A DNA stretch of 64,000 nt from Tubiluchus corallicola (GCA_030141605.1 JAQGDQ010002367.1:1-64000), one strand, 5' to 3'; counted from the first letter of the stretch, positions 14,401 to 28,294 are shown. The notes: a model not told the origin generated them from the letters alone. Program-made: numbers and translations.

Positions 14401-17400
14401 GGATAACGATTTAAAACATCTAGTCAGAACTCATCTAGAGCAGTCCCTGTCATCTGAACAGAAGAAATGTACTGTTAATTTCAAGTATATGGCAGGAGAC
14501 TTCTACCGTCAATGCTAAGCGTCTTAACAGAGACATACACAGGCACCCTCAATTAGCTCATACCAAGACATGCATAGCCAAACTTGAGCGTTTGGTTCTA
14601 AAGCTTGGAAAACGATTTAAAACATCTAGTCAGAACTCATCTAAAGCAATTCCAAACATCTGGACAGAAAACATATACTGCTAATCTCAAATATATGGCA
14701 GAAGACTTCTACAGGCAATGCCAAGCATCTTAACAGAGACACACACACACAGATAGCCGCAATTAGCTTGTCACCAGGCATGCATAGCCAGACTGAAGCG
14801 TTTGGTTCTAAGGCTTGGAAAACAAATTAAAACGTATAGTCAGAACTGACTTAAAGCAATGTCAAAAATCTGGATACAAAAAATGTACTACCAGTCTCAA
14901 GTATATGGCAAAAGACTTCTACAGGCAATACTAAGCGCCTTAATAGAGACATACACAGACAGCCTCAATCAGCTTCTCAGAGGACATACATGAACAAATG
15001 TACGCATCTGGTAATAGCAGCTCTATTCTCACTCTCATGTACGTACATGATCTGATCAGGAGAAATCTGCAGAAATGCACTGCCTGTCTCAAGTATCCCG
15101 GCAAAAGACTTCTACAGGCAAAGTCAAGCGTCTTAACAGACACACACACACAGATAGCCTCAATTAGCTTGTCACAAGACATGCATAGCCAAACTTGAGC
15201 GTCTGGTTCTAAAGCTTGGAAAACGATTTAAAACATCTAGTCAGAACTCAACTAAAGCAATTCCAAACATCTGGACAGAAAACATATACTGCTAATTTCA
15301 AGTACATGGCAGAAGACTTCTACAGGCAATGCCAAGCATCTTAACAGAGACACACACACAGATAGCCTCAATTAGCTTGATCCAAGACATGCATAGCCAA
15401 ACTTAAGCGTCTGGTTCTAAGAGTTGCAAAACGAATTAAAGCATCTATCACAACTTATCTAAAGCAGTCTAAAACATCTAGACAGAAAAAATGTACTGCT
15501 AATCCCAATTATATGGCAGAAGATTTCTAAAGGCAATTCGGCAGAGACATACACAGATATCCTCAATCAGCTTCTCACAGGACATATCTGGACAGAAAAC
15601 ATATCCTGCTAATCTCAAGTATATGACAAAATACTTCTACAGGCAATACTAAGCACCTTAACAGAGACATACACAGACAGCCTCAATCAGCTTCTCAGAG
15701 GACATATATGAACAAACGTAAACATCTGGTAATAGCAGTTCTATTCTCACTCTCATGTACCTGATCAGGAGAGATCTGCAGAAATGCACTGCCGATTTCA
15801 AGTATCCCGGCAAAAGACTTCTACAAGCAAAGTCAAGCGTCTTAACAGAGACACACACACAGATAGCCTCAATTAGCTTGTCACAAGGCATGCATAGCCA
15901 GACTGAAGCGTTTGGTTCTAAGGCTTGGAAAACAAATTAAAACATATAGTCAGAACTGACTTAAAGCAATGTCAAAAATCTGGATACAAAAAATGTACTA
16001 CCAGTCTCAAGTATCTGGCAAAAGACTGCTACAGGCAATACTAAGCGTCTTAACAGAGACATACGCAGACAGCCTCAATCAGCTTCTCAAAGGACATATA
16101 TGACCAAACGTAAGCATCTGGTAATAGCAGCTCTATTCTCACTCTCGTGTACATGATCAGGAGAAATCTGCAGAAATGCACTGCCGATCTCAAGTATCCC
16201 GGCAAAAGACTTCTGCAGGCAAAGTCAAGCATCTTAACAGGGGCACACACACAGAGATAGCCGCAATTAGCTTGTCACAAGACATGCATAGCCAAACTTG
16301 AGCGTCTGGTTCTAAAGCTTGGAAAACGATTTAAAACATCTAGTCTGAACTCATCTAGAGCAGTCCCAATCATCTGAACAGAAGAAATGTACTGCTAATT
16401 TCAGGTATATGGCAGAAGACTTCTACAGGCAATGCCAAGCATCTTAACAGAGACACCCACACAGATAGCCTCAATCAGCTTGTAACAAGACATGCATAGC
16501 CAGACTGAAGCGTTTGGTTCTAAAGCTTGGAAAACGATTTAAAACATCTAATCAGAACTCATCTAAGCAATCTCAAACATCTGGACAGAAAACATATTCT
16601 GCTAATTTCAAGTATATGGCAAAAGACTTCTACAGGCAATACTAAGCACCTTAACAGAGACATACACAGACAGCCTCAATCAGCTTCTCAGAGAACATAT
16701 ATGAACAAACGTAAGCATCTGGTAATAGCAGCTTTATTCTCACTCTCGTGTACCTGATCAGGAGAAATCTGCAGAAATGCACTGCCGATCTCAAGTATCC
16801 CGGCAAAAGACTTCTACAGGCAATACTAAGCGTCTTTACAGAGACATACACACACAGATAGCCTCAATTAGCTTGTCACAAGACATGCATAGCCAAACTT
16901 GAGCGTCTGGTTCTAAAGCTTGGAAAACGATTTAAAACATCTAATCAGAACTCATCTAAGCAATCTCAAACATCTGGACAGAAAACATATTCTGCTAATC
17001 TCAAGTATATGGCAAAAGACTTCTACAGGCAATACTAAGCACCTTAACAGAGACATACACAGACAGCCTCAATCAGCTTCTCAGAGGACATATATGAACA
17101 AACGTAAACATCTGGTAATAGCAGTTCTATTCTCACTCTCATGTACCTGATCAGGAGAGATCTGCAGAAATGCACTGCCGATTTCAAGTATCCCGGCAAA
17201 AGACTTCTACAAGCAAAGTCAAGCGTCTTAACAGAGACACACACACAGATAGCCTCAATTAGCTTGTCACAAGACATGCATAGCCAGACTGAAGCGTTTG
17301 GTTCTAAGGCTTGGAAAACAAATTAAAACATATAGTCAGAACTGACTTAAAGCAATGTCAAAAATCTGGATACAAAAAATGTATTACCAGTCTCAAGTAT

Positions 17401-20400
17401 CTGGCAAAAGACTGCTACAGGCAATACTAAGCGTCTTAACAGAGACATACGCAGACAGCCTCAATCAGCTTCTCAAAGGACATATATGACCAAACGTAAG
17501 CATCTGGTAATAGCAGCTCTATTCTCACTCTCGTGTACATGATCAGGAGAAATCTGCAGAAATGCACTGCCGATCTCAAGTATCCCGGCAAAAGACTTCT
17601 GCAGGCAAAGTCAAGCATCTTAACAGGGGCACACACACAGAGATAGCCGCAATTAGCTTGTCACAAGACATGCATAGCCAAACTTGAGCGTCTGGTTCTA
17701 AAGCTTGGAAAACGATTTAAAACATCTGGTCAGAACTCATCTAGAGCAGTCCCAATCATCTGAACAGAAGAAATGTACAGCTAATTTCAAGTATATAACA
17801 GAAGACTTCTACAAACAATGCCAAGCATCTTAACAGAGACACACATACACACAGATAGCCTCAACTAGCTTGTAACAAGACATGCATAGCCAGACTGAAG
17901 CTTTTGGTTCTAAAGCTTTGAAAACGATTTAAAACATCTAGTCTGAACTCATCTAGAGCAGTCCCAATCATCTGAACAGAAGAAATGTACTGCTAATTTC
18001 AGGTATATGGCAGAAGACTTCTACAGGCAATGCCAAGCATCTTAACAGAGACACCCACACAGATAGCCTCAATCAGCTTGTAACAAGACATGCATAGCCA
18101 GACTGAAGCGTTTGGTTCTAAGGCTTGGAAAACAAATAAAAACATCTAATCAGAACTCATCTAAGCAATCTCAAACATCTGGACAGAAAACATATTCCGC
18201 TAATTTCAAGTATATGGCAAAACACTTCTACAGGCAATACTAAGCACCTTAACAGAGACATACACAGACAGCCTCAATCAGCTTCTCAGAGGACATATAT
18301 GAACAAACGTAAGCATCTGGTAATAGCAGCTTTATTCTCACTCTCGTGTACCTGATATGGAGAAATCTGCAGAAATGCACTGCCGATCTCAAGTATCCCG
18401 GCAAAAGACTTCTACAGGCAATACTAAGCGTCTTTACAGAGACATACACAGACAATCAGCTTCTCAGAGGACATATATGACCAAACGTAAGCATCTGGTT
18501 CTAAAGCTTGGAAAACGATTTAAAACATCTAGTCAGAACTCATCTAGAGCAGTCCCAATCATCTGAACAAAAGAAATGTACTGCTAATTTCAGGTATGTG
18601 GCAAAAGACTTCTACAGGCAATACTGAGCGTCTTAACAGAGACACACACATACAGATAACCTCAACTAGCTTGTCACAAGACATGCATAGCCAGACTGAA
18701 ACGTTTGGTTCTAAAGCTTGGAAAACAAATAAAAACATCTAATCAGAACTCATCTAAAGCAATCTCAAACATCTGGACAGAAAACATATCCTGCTAATCT
18801 CAAGTATGTGGCAAAAGACTTCTACAGGCAATACTGAGCGTCTTAACAGAGACATACACAGATATCCTCAATCAGCTTCTCAGAGGACATATCTGGACAG
18901 AAAACATATCCTGCTAATCTCAAGTATATGACAAAAGACTTCTACAGGCAATACTAAGCACCTTAACAGAGACATACACAGACAGCCTCAATCAGCTTCT
19001 CAAAGGACATATATGAACAAACGTAAGCATCTGGTAATAGCAGCTCTATTCTCACTCTCGTGTACCTGATCAGGAGAAATCTGCAGAAATGCACTGCCGA
19101 TCTCAAGTATCCCGGCAAAAGACTTCTACAGGCAAAGTCAAGCGTCTTAACAGAGACACACACACAGATAGCCTCAATTAGCTTGTCACAAGGCATGCAT
19201 AGCCAGACTGAAGCGTTTGGTTCTAAGGCTTGGAAAACAAATTAAAACATATAGTCAGAACTGACTTAAAGCAATGTCAAAAATCTGGATACAAAAAATG
19301 TACTACCAGTCTCAAGTATCTGGCAAAAGACTGCTACAGGCAATACTAAGCGTCTTAACAGAGACATACGCAGACAGCCTCAATCAGCTTCTCAAAGGAC
19401 ATATATGACCAAACGTAAGCATCTGGTAATAGCAGCTCTATTCTCACTCTCGTGTACATGATCAGGAGAAATCTGCAGAAATGCACTGCCGATCTCAAGT
19501 ATCCCGGCAAAAGACTTCTGCAGGCAAAGTCAAGCATCTTAACAGGGGCACACACACAGAGATAGCCGCAATTAGCTTGTCACAAGACATGCATAGCCAA
19601 ACTTGAGCGTCTGGTTCTAAAGCTTGGAAAACGATTTAAAACATCTAGTCAGAACTCATCTAGAGCAGTCCCAATCATCTGAACAGAAGAAATGTACAGC
19701 TAATTTCAAGTATATAACAGAAGACTTCTACAAACAATGCCAAGCATCTTAACAGAGACACACATACACACAGATAGCCTCAACTAGCTTGTAACAAGAC
19801 ATGCATAGCCAGACTGAAGCGTTTGGTTCTAAAGCTTTGAAAACGATTTAAAACATCTAGTCTGAACTCATCTAGAGCAGTCCCAATCATCTGAACAGAA
19901 GAAATGTACTGCTAATTTCAGGTATATGGCAGAAGACTTCTACAGGCAATGCCAAGCATCTTAACAGAGACACCCACACAGATAGCCTCAATCAGCTTGT
20001 AACAAGACATGCATAGCCAGACTGAAGCGTTTGGTTCTAAGGCTTGGAAAACAAATAAAAACATCTAATCAGAACTCATCTAAGCAATCTCAAACATCTG
20101 GACAGAAAACATATTCCGCTAATTTCAAGTATATGGCAAAACACTTCTACAGGCAATACTAAGCACCTTAACAGAGACATACACAGACAGCCTCAATCAG
20201 CTTCTCAGAGGACATATATGAACAAACGTAAGCATCTGGTAATAGCAGCTCTATTCTCACTCTAGTGTACATGATCAGGAGAAATCTGCAGAAATGCACT
20301 GCCGATCTCAAGTATCCCGGCAAAAGACTTCTACAGGCAAAGTCAAGCGTCTTAACAGAGACACACACACAGATAGCCTCAATTAGCTTGTCACAAGACA

Positions 20401-23400
20401 TGCATAGCCAAACTTGAGCGTCTGGTTCTAAAGCTTGGAAAACGGTTTAAAACATCTAGTCAGAACTCATCTAGAGCAGTCCCAATCATCTGAACAGAAG
20501 AAATGTACTGCTAATTTCAGGTATATGGCAGAAGACTTCTACAGGCAATGCCAAGCATCTTAACAGAGACACCCACACAGATAGCCGCAATTAGCTTGTC
20601 ACAAGACATGCATAGCCAAACTTGAGCGTCTGGTTCTAAAGCTTGGAAAACGATTTAAAACATCTAATCAGAACTCATCTAAGCAATCTCAAACATCTGG
20701 ACAGAAAACATATTCTGCTAATCTCAAGTATATGGCAAAAGACTTCTACAGGCAATACTAAGCACCTTAACAGAGACATACACAGACAGCCTCAATCAGC
20801 TTCTCAGAGGACATATATGAACAAACGTAAGCATCTGGTAATAGCAGCTCTATTCTCACTCTCGTGTACATGATCAGGAGAAATCTGCAGAAATGCACTG
20901 CCGATCTCAAGTATCCCGGCAAAAGACTTCTGCAGGCAAAGTCAAGCATCTTAACAGGGGCACACACACAGAGATAGCCGCAATTAGCTTGTCACAAGAC
21001 ATGCATAGCCAAACTTGAGCGTCTGGTTCTAAAGCTTGGAAAACGATTTAAAACATCTGGTCAGAACTCATCTAGAGCAGTCCCAATCATCTGAACAGAA
21101 GAAATGTACAGCTAATTTCAAGTATATAACAGAAGACTTCTACAAACAATGCCAAGCATCTTAACAGAGACACACATACACACAGATAGCCTCAACTAGC
21201 TTGTAACAAGACATGCATAGCCAGACTGAAGCGTTTGGTTCTAAAGCTTTGAAAACGATTTAAAACATCTAGTCTGAACTCATCTAGAGCAGTCCCAATC
21301 ATCTGAACAGAAGAAATGTACTGCTAATTTCAGGTATATGGCAGAAGACTTCTACAGGCAATGCCAAGCATCTTAACAGAGACACCCACACAGATAGCCT
21401 CAATCAGCTTGTAACAAGACATGCATAGCCAGACTGAAGCGTTTGGTTCTAAGGCTTGGAAAACAAATAAAAACATCTAATCAGAACTCATCTAAGCAAT
21501 CTCAAACATCTGGACAGAAAACATATTCCGCTAATTTCAAGTATATGGCAAAACACTTCTACAGGCAATACTAAGCACCTTAACAGAGACATACACAGAC
21601 AGCCTCAATCAGCTTCTCAGAGGACATATATGAACAAACGTAAGCATCTGGTAATAGCAGCTTTATTCTCACTCTCGTGTACCTGATCAGGAGAAATCTG
21701 CAGAAATGCACTGCCGATCTCAAGTATCCCGGCAAAAGACTTCTACAGGCAAAGTCAAGCGTCTTAACAGAGACACACACACAGATAGCCTCAATTAGCT
21801 TGTCACAAGACATGCATAGCCAAACTTGAGCGTCTGGTTCTAAAGCTTGGAAAACGGTTTAAAACATCTAGTCAGAACTCATCTAGAGCAGTCCCAATCA
21901 TCTGAACAGAAGAAATGTACTGCTAATTTCAGGTATATGGCAGAAGACTTCTACAGGCAATGCCAAGCATCTTAACAGAGACACCCACACAGATAGCCGC
22001 AATTAGCTTGTCACAAGACATGCATAGCCAAACTTGAGCGTCTGGTTCTAAAGCTTGGAAAACGATTTAAAACATATAATCAGAACTCATCTAAGCAATC
22101 TCAAACATCTGGACAGAAAACATATTCTGCTAATTTCAGGTATATGGCAGAAGACTTCTACAGGCAATACTAAGCACCTTAACAGAGACATACACAGACA
22201 GCCTCAATCAGCTTCTCAGAGAACATATATGAACAAACGTAAGCATCTGGTAATAGCAGCTTTATTCTCACTCTCGTGTACCTGATATGGAGAAATCTGC
22301 AGAAATGCACTGCCGATCTCAAGTATCCCGGCAAAAGACTTCTACAGGCAATACTAAGCGTCTTAACAGAGACACACACAGACAATCAGCTTCTCAGAGG
22401 ACATATATGACCAAACGTAAGCATCTGGTTCTAAAGCTTGGAAAACGATTTAAAACATCTAGTCAGAACTCATCTAGAGCAGTCCCAATCATCTGAACAG
22501 AAGAAATGTACTGCTAATTTCAGGTATATGGCAGAAGACTTCTACAGGCAATACCAAGCATCTTAACAGAGACACATACACAGACAGCCTCAATCAGCTT
22601 CTCAGAGCACATATATGAACAAACGTACGCATCTGGTAATAGCAGCTCTATTCTCACTCTCATGTAGGTACATGATCTGATCAGGAGAAATCTGCAGAAA
22701 TGCACTGCCTGTCTCAAGTATCCCGGCAAAAGACTTCTACAGGCAATGCCAAGCATCTTAACAGAGACACACACACAGATAGCCTCAATCAGCTTGTCAC
22801 AAGACATGCATAGCCAAACTTGAGCGTCTGGTTCTAAAGCTTGGAAAACGATTTAAAACATCTAGTCAGAACTCAACTAAAGCAATTCCAAACATCTGGA
22901 CAGAAAACATATACTGCTAATTTCAAGTACATGGCAGAAGACTTCTACAGGCAATGCCAAGCATCTTAACAGAGACACACACACAGACAGCCTCAATCAG
23001 CTTGCAACAAGACATGCATAGCCAAACTTAAGCGTCTGGTTCTAAGAGTTGCAAAACGAATTAAAGCATCTATCACAACTTATCTAAAGCAGTCTAAAAC
23101 ATCTAGACAGAAAAAATGTACTGCTAATCCCAAGTATATGGCAGAAGATTTCTAAAGGCAATTCGGCAGAGACATACACAGATATCCTCAATCAGCTTCT
23201 CAGAGGACATATCTGGACAGAAAACATATCCTGCTAATCTCAAGTATATGACAAAATACTTCTACAGGCAATACTAAGCACCTTAACAGAGACATACACA
23301 GACAGCCTCAATCAGCTTCTCAGAGGACATATATGAACAAACGTAAACATCTGGTAATAGCAGTTCTATTCTCACTCTCATGTACCTGATCAGGAGAGAT

Positions 23401-26400
23401 CTGCAGAAATGCACTGCCGATTTCAAGTATCCCGGCAAAAGACTTCTACAAGCAAAGTCAAGCGTCTTAACAGAGACACACACACAGATAGCCTCAATTA
23501 GCTTGTCACAAGGCATGCATAGCCAGACTGAAGCGTTTGGTTCTAAGGCTTGGAAAACAAATTAAAACATATAGTCAGAACTGACTTAAAGCAATGTCAA
23601 AAATCTGGATACAAAAAATGTACTACCAGTCTCAAGTATCTGGCAAAAGACTGCTACAGGCAATACTAAGCGTCTTAACAGAGACATACGCAGACAGCCT
23701 CAATCAGCTTCTCAAAGGACATATATGACCAAACGTAAGCATCTGGTAATAGCAGCTCTATTCTCACTCTCGTGTACATGATCAGGAGAAATCTGCAGAA
23801 ATGCACTGCCGATCTCAAGTATCCCGGCAAAAGACTTCTGCAGGCAAAGTCAAGCATCTTAACAGGGGCACACACACAGAGATAGCCGCAATTAGCTTGT
23901 CACAAGACATGCATAGCCAAACTTGAGCGTCTGGTTCTAAAGCTTGGAAAACGATTTAAAACATCTGGTCAGAACTCATCTAGAGCAGTCCCAATCATCT
24001 GAACAGAAGAAATGTACAGCTAATTTCAAGTATATAACAGAAGACTTCTACAAACAATGCCAAGCATCTTAACAGAGACACACATACACACAGATAGCCT
24101 CAACTAGCTTGTAACAAGACATGCATAGCCAGACTGAAGCGTTTGGTTCTAAAGCTTTGAAAACGATTTAAAACATCTAGTCTGAACTCATCTAGAGCAG
24201 TCCCAATCATCTGAACAGAAGAAATGTACTGCTAATTTCAGGTATATGGCAGAAGACTTCTACAGGCAATGCCAAGCATCTTAACAGAGACACACACACA
24301 GATAGCCTCAATTAGCTTGCAACAAGACATGCATAGCCAGACTGAAGCGTTTGGTTCTAAGGCTTGGAAAACAAATAAAAACATCTAATCAGAACTCATC
24401 TAAGCAATCTCAAACATCTGGACAGAAAACATATTCCGCTAATTTCAAGTATATGGCAAAACACTTCTACAGGCAATACTAAGCACCTTAACAGAGACAT
24501 ACACAGACAGCCTCAATCAGCTTCTCAGAGGACATATATGAACAAACGTAAGCATCTGGTAATAGCAGCTTTATTCTCACTCTCGTGTACCTGATCAGGA
24601 GAAATCTGCAGAAATGCACTGCCGATGTCAAGTATCCCGGCAAAAGACTTCTACAGGCAAAGTCAAGCGTCTTAACAGAGACACACACACAGATAGCCTC
24701 AATTAGCTTGTCACAAGACATGCATAGCCAAACTTGAGCGTCTGGTTCTAAAGCTTGGAAAACGGTTTAAAACATCTAGTCAGAACTCATCTAGAGCAGT
24801 CCCAATCATCTGAACAGAAGAAATGTACTGCTAATTTCAGGTATATGGCAGAAGACTTCTACAGGCAATGCCAAGCATCTTAACAGAGACACCCACACAG
24901 ATAGCCTCAATCAGCTTGTCACAAGACATGCATAGCCAAACTTGAGCGTCTGGTTCTAAAGCTTGGAAAACGATTTAAAACATCTAATCAGAACTCATCT
25001 AAGCAATCTCAAACATCTGGACAGAAAACATATTCTGCTAATTTCAAGTATATGGCAAAAGACTTCTACAGGCAGTCCCAATCATCTGAACAAAAGAAAT
25101 GTACTGCTAATTTCAGGTATATAGCAGAAGACTTCTACAAGCAATGCCAAGCATCTTAACAGAGACACACACATACAGATAACCTCAACTAGCTTGTCAC
25201 AAGACATGCATAGCCAGACTGAAACGTTTGGTTCTAAAGCTTGGAAAACAAATAAAAACATCTAATCAGAACTCATCTAAAGCAATCTCAAACATCTGGA
25301 CAGAAAACATATCCTGCTAATCTCAAGTATGTGGCAAAAGACTTCTACAGGCAATACTGAGCGTCTTAACAGAGACATACACAGATATCCTCAATCAGCT
25401 TCTCAGAGGACATATCTGGACAGAAAACATATCCTGCTAATCTCAAGTATATGACAAAAGACTTCTACAGGCAATACTAAGCACCTTAACAGAGACATAC
25501 ACAGACAGCCTCAATCAGCTTCTCAAAGGACATATATGAACAAACGTAAGCATCTGGTAATAGCAGCTCTATTCTCACTCTCGTGTACCTGATCAGGAGA
25601 AATCTGCAGAAATGCACTGCCGATCTCAAGTATCCCGGCAAAAGACTTCTACAGGCAAAGTCAAGCGTCTTAACAGAGACACACACACAGATAGCCTCAA
25701 TTAGCTTGTCACAAGACATGCATAGCCAAACTTGAGCGTCTGGTTCTAAAGCTTGGAAAACGGTTTAAAACATCTAGTCAGAACTCATCTAGAGCAGTCC
25801 CAATCATCTGAACAGAAGAAATGTACTGCTAATTTCAGGTATATGGCAAAAGACTTCTACAGGCAATGCCAAGCGTCTTAACAGAGACACACACACAGAT
25901 AGCCTCAATTAGCTTGTCACAAGACATGCATAGCCAGACTGAAGCGTTTGGATCTAATGCTTGGAAAACAAATAAAAACATCTAATCAGAACTCATCTAA
26001 GCAATCTCAAAAATCTGGACAGAAAACATATTCCGCTAATCTCAAGTATATGGCAAAAGACTTCTACAGGCAAAGTCAAGCGTCTTAACAGAGACACACA
26101 CACAGATAGCCTCAATTAGCTTGTCACAAGACATGCATAGCCAAACTTGAGCGTCTGGTTCTAAAGCTTGGAAAACGGTTTAAAACATCTAGTCAGAACT
26201 CATCTAGAGCAGTCCCAATCATCTGAACAGAAGAAATGTACTGCTAATTTCAGGTATCTGGCAAAAGACTGCTACAGGCAATGCTAAGCGTCTTAACAGA
26301 GACACACACACAGATAGCCTCAATTAGCTTGTCACAAGACATGCATAGCCAGACTGAAGCGTTTGGATCTAATGCTTGGAAAACAAATAAAAACATCTAA

Positions 26401-26547
26401 TCAGAACTCATCTAAGCAATCTCAAAAATCTGGACAGAAAACATATTCCGCTAATCTCAAGTATATGGCAAAAGACTTCTACAGGCAAAGTCAAGCGTCT
26501 TAACAGAGACATACACAGATAGCCTCAATTAGCTTGTCACAAGACAT

Positions 26548-26807
26548 GCATAGCCAAACTTGAGCGTCTGGTTCTAAAGCTTGGATAACGATTTAAAACA
26601 TCTAGTCAGAACTCATCTAGAGCAGTCCCTGTCATCTGAACAGAAGAAATGTACTGTTAATTTCAAGTATATGGCAGGCATAGCCAAACTTGAGCGTCTG
26701 GTTCTAAAGCTTGGATAACGATTTAAAACATCTAGTCAGAACTCATCTAGAACAATCCCTGTCATCTGAACAGAAGAAATGTACTGTTAATTTCAAGTAT
26801 ATGGCAG
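26548..26807. repeat. Two shortened 130-bp satellite units next to the LINE insertion
   Basis: The stretch starting 'gcatagccaaacttgagcg' at 26,548 is repeated at 26,678, only 130 bp later, instead of the usual 184-208 bp. At the junction the sequence passes directly from 'atggcagg' to 'catagcc', skipping the CA-run part of the monomer. The two units share 'ggataacgatttaaaac' and 'ccctgtcatctgaac', variants otherwise found at about 14,400 and in the block right of the LINE. Confidence 0.8.
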
Positions 26808-26810
26808 GAG
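26803..26810. other. Left target-site duplication of the RTE-like LINE
   Basis: The 8 bases 'ggcaggag' end the left satellite flank and are repeated at 29,968-29,975 immediately after the element. The uninterrupted satellite copy at 14,491 reads 'ggcaggagacttctaccg', which is the left flank joined to the right flank with only one copy of the 8-mer, as expected for a target-site duplication. Confidence 0.85.
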
Positions 26811-26962
26811 CCATAGCCGGTCCCAAGCCCGGTTGAGAGAGGAGGAGGGTTGGGCTTAGGGTTAGCACCCCTATCCTGTAAAAGTTCTCAATTGCTACAG
26901 AAACAGACAGAAACAAATCTACTGACACAAATCGGCACAAAGCAGAAAGTTCGACCCATGTT

Positions 26963-28294
26963 ATGACGATGCTAGGTCAAAGCCGAGAGGAAGCCCAGCA
27001 TCCGATGAAGAACTCTATACTGAGTGCCACAAAGGTGACAAAAATTGGCACCTGGAATGTAAGAACAATGTTCCAAACAGGAAAAATGGCCCAAGTTATC
27101 CGGGAATTCAACAACTATCAACTCAGTATCTTAGGCGTAACGGAAGTGAGATTGACAGGAAGCGGAAACATCAAGAGTGGAGAAACAACCTTTCTGTATT
27201 CAGGATCAGAGGAGGATCACCAGAGAGGTGTTGGTCTGATGCTGAACAAAGAGGCAGCAAAGACACTAATAGGATGGAACCCAGTCAGTGAGAGGATAAT
27301 AACTGCCCGAATGCAGTCAAGGCATGCGAAAACAACTATTGTTTGCATTTACGCACCAACTGAAGATACAGATGAACAAGTTAAAGATGATTTCTACCAA
27401 CAATGTCAAGATGTGCTGAATGACATCCCCAGCCATGACATCATTCTCCTCATGGGTGTTATGAATGCAAAGATTGACAACAACAGACACGGATTGGAGC
27501 ATGTAATCGGGCCACATGGATCAGCTCAAGAAACAAACAACAATGGTGAACGGCTCCTGATGTTGTGCAATTTAAATGGACTGTGTATTGGAAATACTTA
27601 TTTTGCCCACAAAACCATCCACAAGAAGACATGGAGGTCACCAGATGGAAATACACAGAACGAAATCGACTACATCTGTATCAGCAAGAGATGGAGATCA
27701 GCACTGAAAGATGTGAAAGTATGTCGTGGAGCTGATGTGGGCTCTGACCACCACCTAGTTCAAGGAAAAGTGCAGCTCAAACTGAAAAAGATACAAAAGC
27801 CAAAAATCACTAGACCTTTTGCGGTTGAAAACCTGAAAGACCAACAAAAAGCAAGGAGTTTTGAACTTGCACTTAGCAACAAATTTGAACCACTACTACA
27901 AGCCAACGATATTGAAGAACAGTGGAAAATATTCAAAGAAGCAGTAACAGCAGTTGCAGATGAACAGATCGGCAGAAGAAGGGGTAACAGAAAAGAAATG
28001 TGGATACAAGAAAAAACTTGGGAATTAATTGATGAAAGAAAGAAGACTAAGCAAATGAGAGACCAAGCAAAAACACTAGAAAGCAGGAGTCAAGCCAATG
28101 AGCAGTACCAACTGGCAGATAGAGCAGTAAAAAGACGTTGCAGGAGGGACAAGAACGAATGGTTTGAAAAGAAGGGTGAAGAAGCACAGTTAGCAGCCAG
28201 CCATAATGATACCAAGACTCTCTACAGAATTGTTAAAGATCTAACGGGAACAGGAGGCACCCAGCTGTGCCAATCAAGAACAAAAGTGGTGTGA
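26963..28294 (+). pseudogene. LINE apurinic-type endonuclease region (N-terminal half of the polyprotein)
   Basis: The 443-residue open frame begins with a methionine 152 bases into the element. The exonuclease-endonuclease-phosphatase fold is recognisable: 'GTWNVRTM' (about residues 30-37), 'VTEVRLTG' with the metal-binding Glu (about 58-65), 'IYAPTE' (about 128-133), 'NEIDYI' (about 232-237) and the terminal 'GSDHHLV' (about 260-266). In the usual G-D-x-N motif the Asp is replaced by Val at residue 166 (codon 27,458-27,460 is GTT where family members have GAT), so nicking activity is probably lost. The following roughly 160 residues are the lysine- and glutamate-rich linker towards the reverse transcriptase. 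The frame ends in a short unrelated tail after about 28,255, where a frameshift separates it from the reverse-transcriptase frame. Confidence 0.9.

Larger units (their letters stand above)
1..26810. repeat. Tandem satellite array, left block, with higher-order organisation
   Basis: The whole segment is built from one repeat family. The landmark 'cttctacagg' recurs at 9, 217, 401, 609, 816 and 1000, giving spacings of 208, 184, 208, 207 and 184, so monomers are about 184-208 bp and three of them make a unit of about 600 bp. Three main subtypes are visible. One contains 'agcgtctggttctaaagc' followed by 'catctgaacagaag'. One contains 'ctaaggcttggaaaac' followed by 'catctggacagaaaac'. The 184-bp one contains 'gcatctggtaatagcag' and 'aagtatcccggcaaaag'. 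Every monomer carries a short, length-variable CA run just before 'gatagcc'. A degenerate motif like 'catctg-acagaa' occurs several times within a monomer, suggesting growth from a shorter ancestral repeat. The array is cut by the window edge on the left and by a LINE insertion on the right. I see no gene in it. Confidence 0.97.

Noticed and set aside
241-25719. Dozens of 60-95-codon open frames within the satellite as genes
   Set aside because: They are the same sequence repeated with the satellite unit, on both strands, without start context or known motifs. Listing them as genes would be misleading.
1-26810. CENP-B box in the satellite
   Set aside because: No monomer shows the TTCG....A..CGGG pattern on either strand.
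1-26810. CRISPR-like array because of regular repeats
   Set aside because: Repeat units are about 184-208 bp, directly joined and without unique spacers. This is a eukaryotic satellite.
26850-26875. Telomere-like 'ttagggttag' at the LINE start
   Set aside because: It is a single occurrence inside the element leader, not a tandem telomeric repeat.
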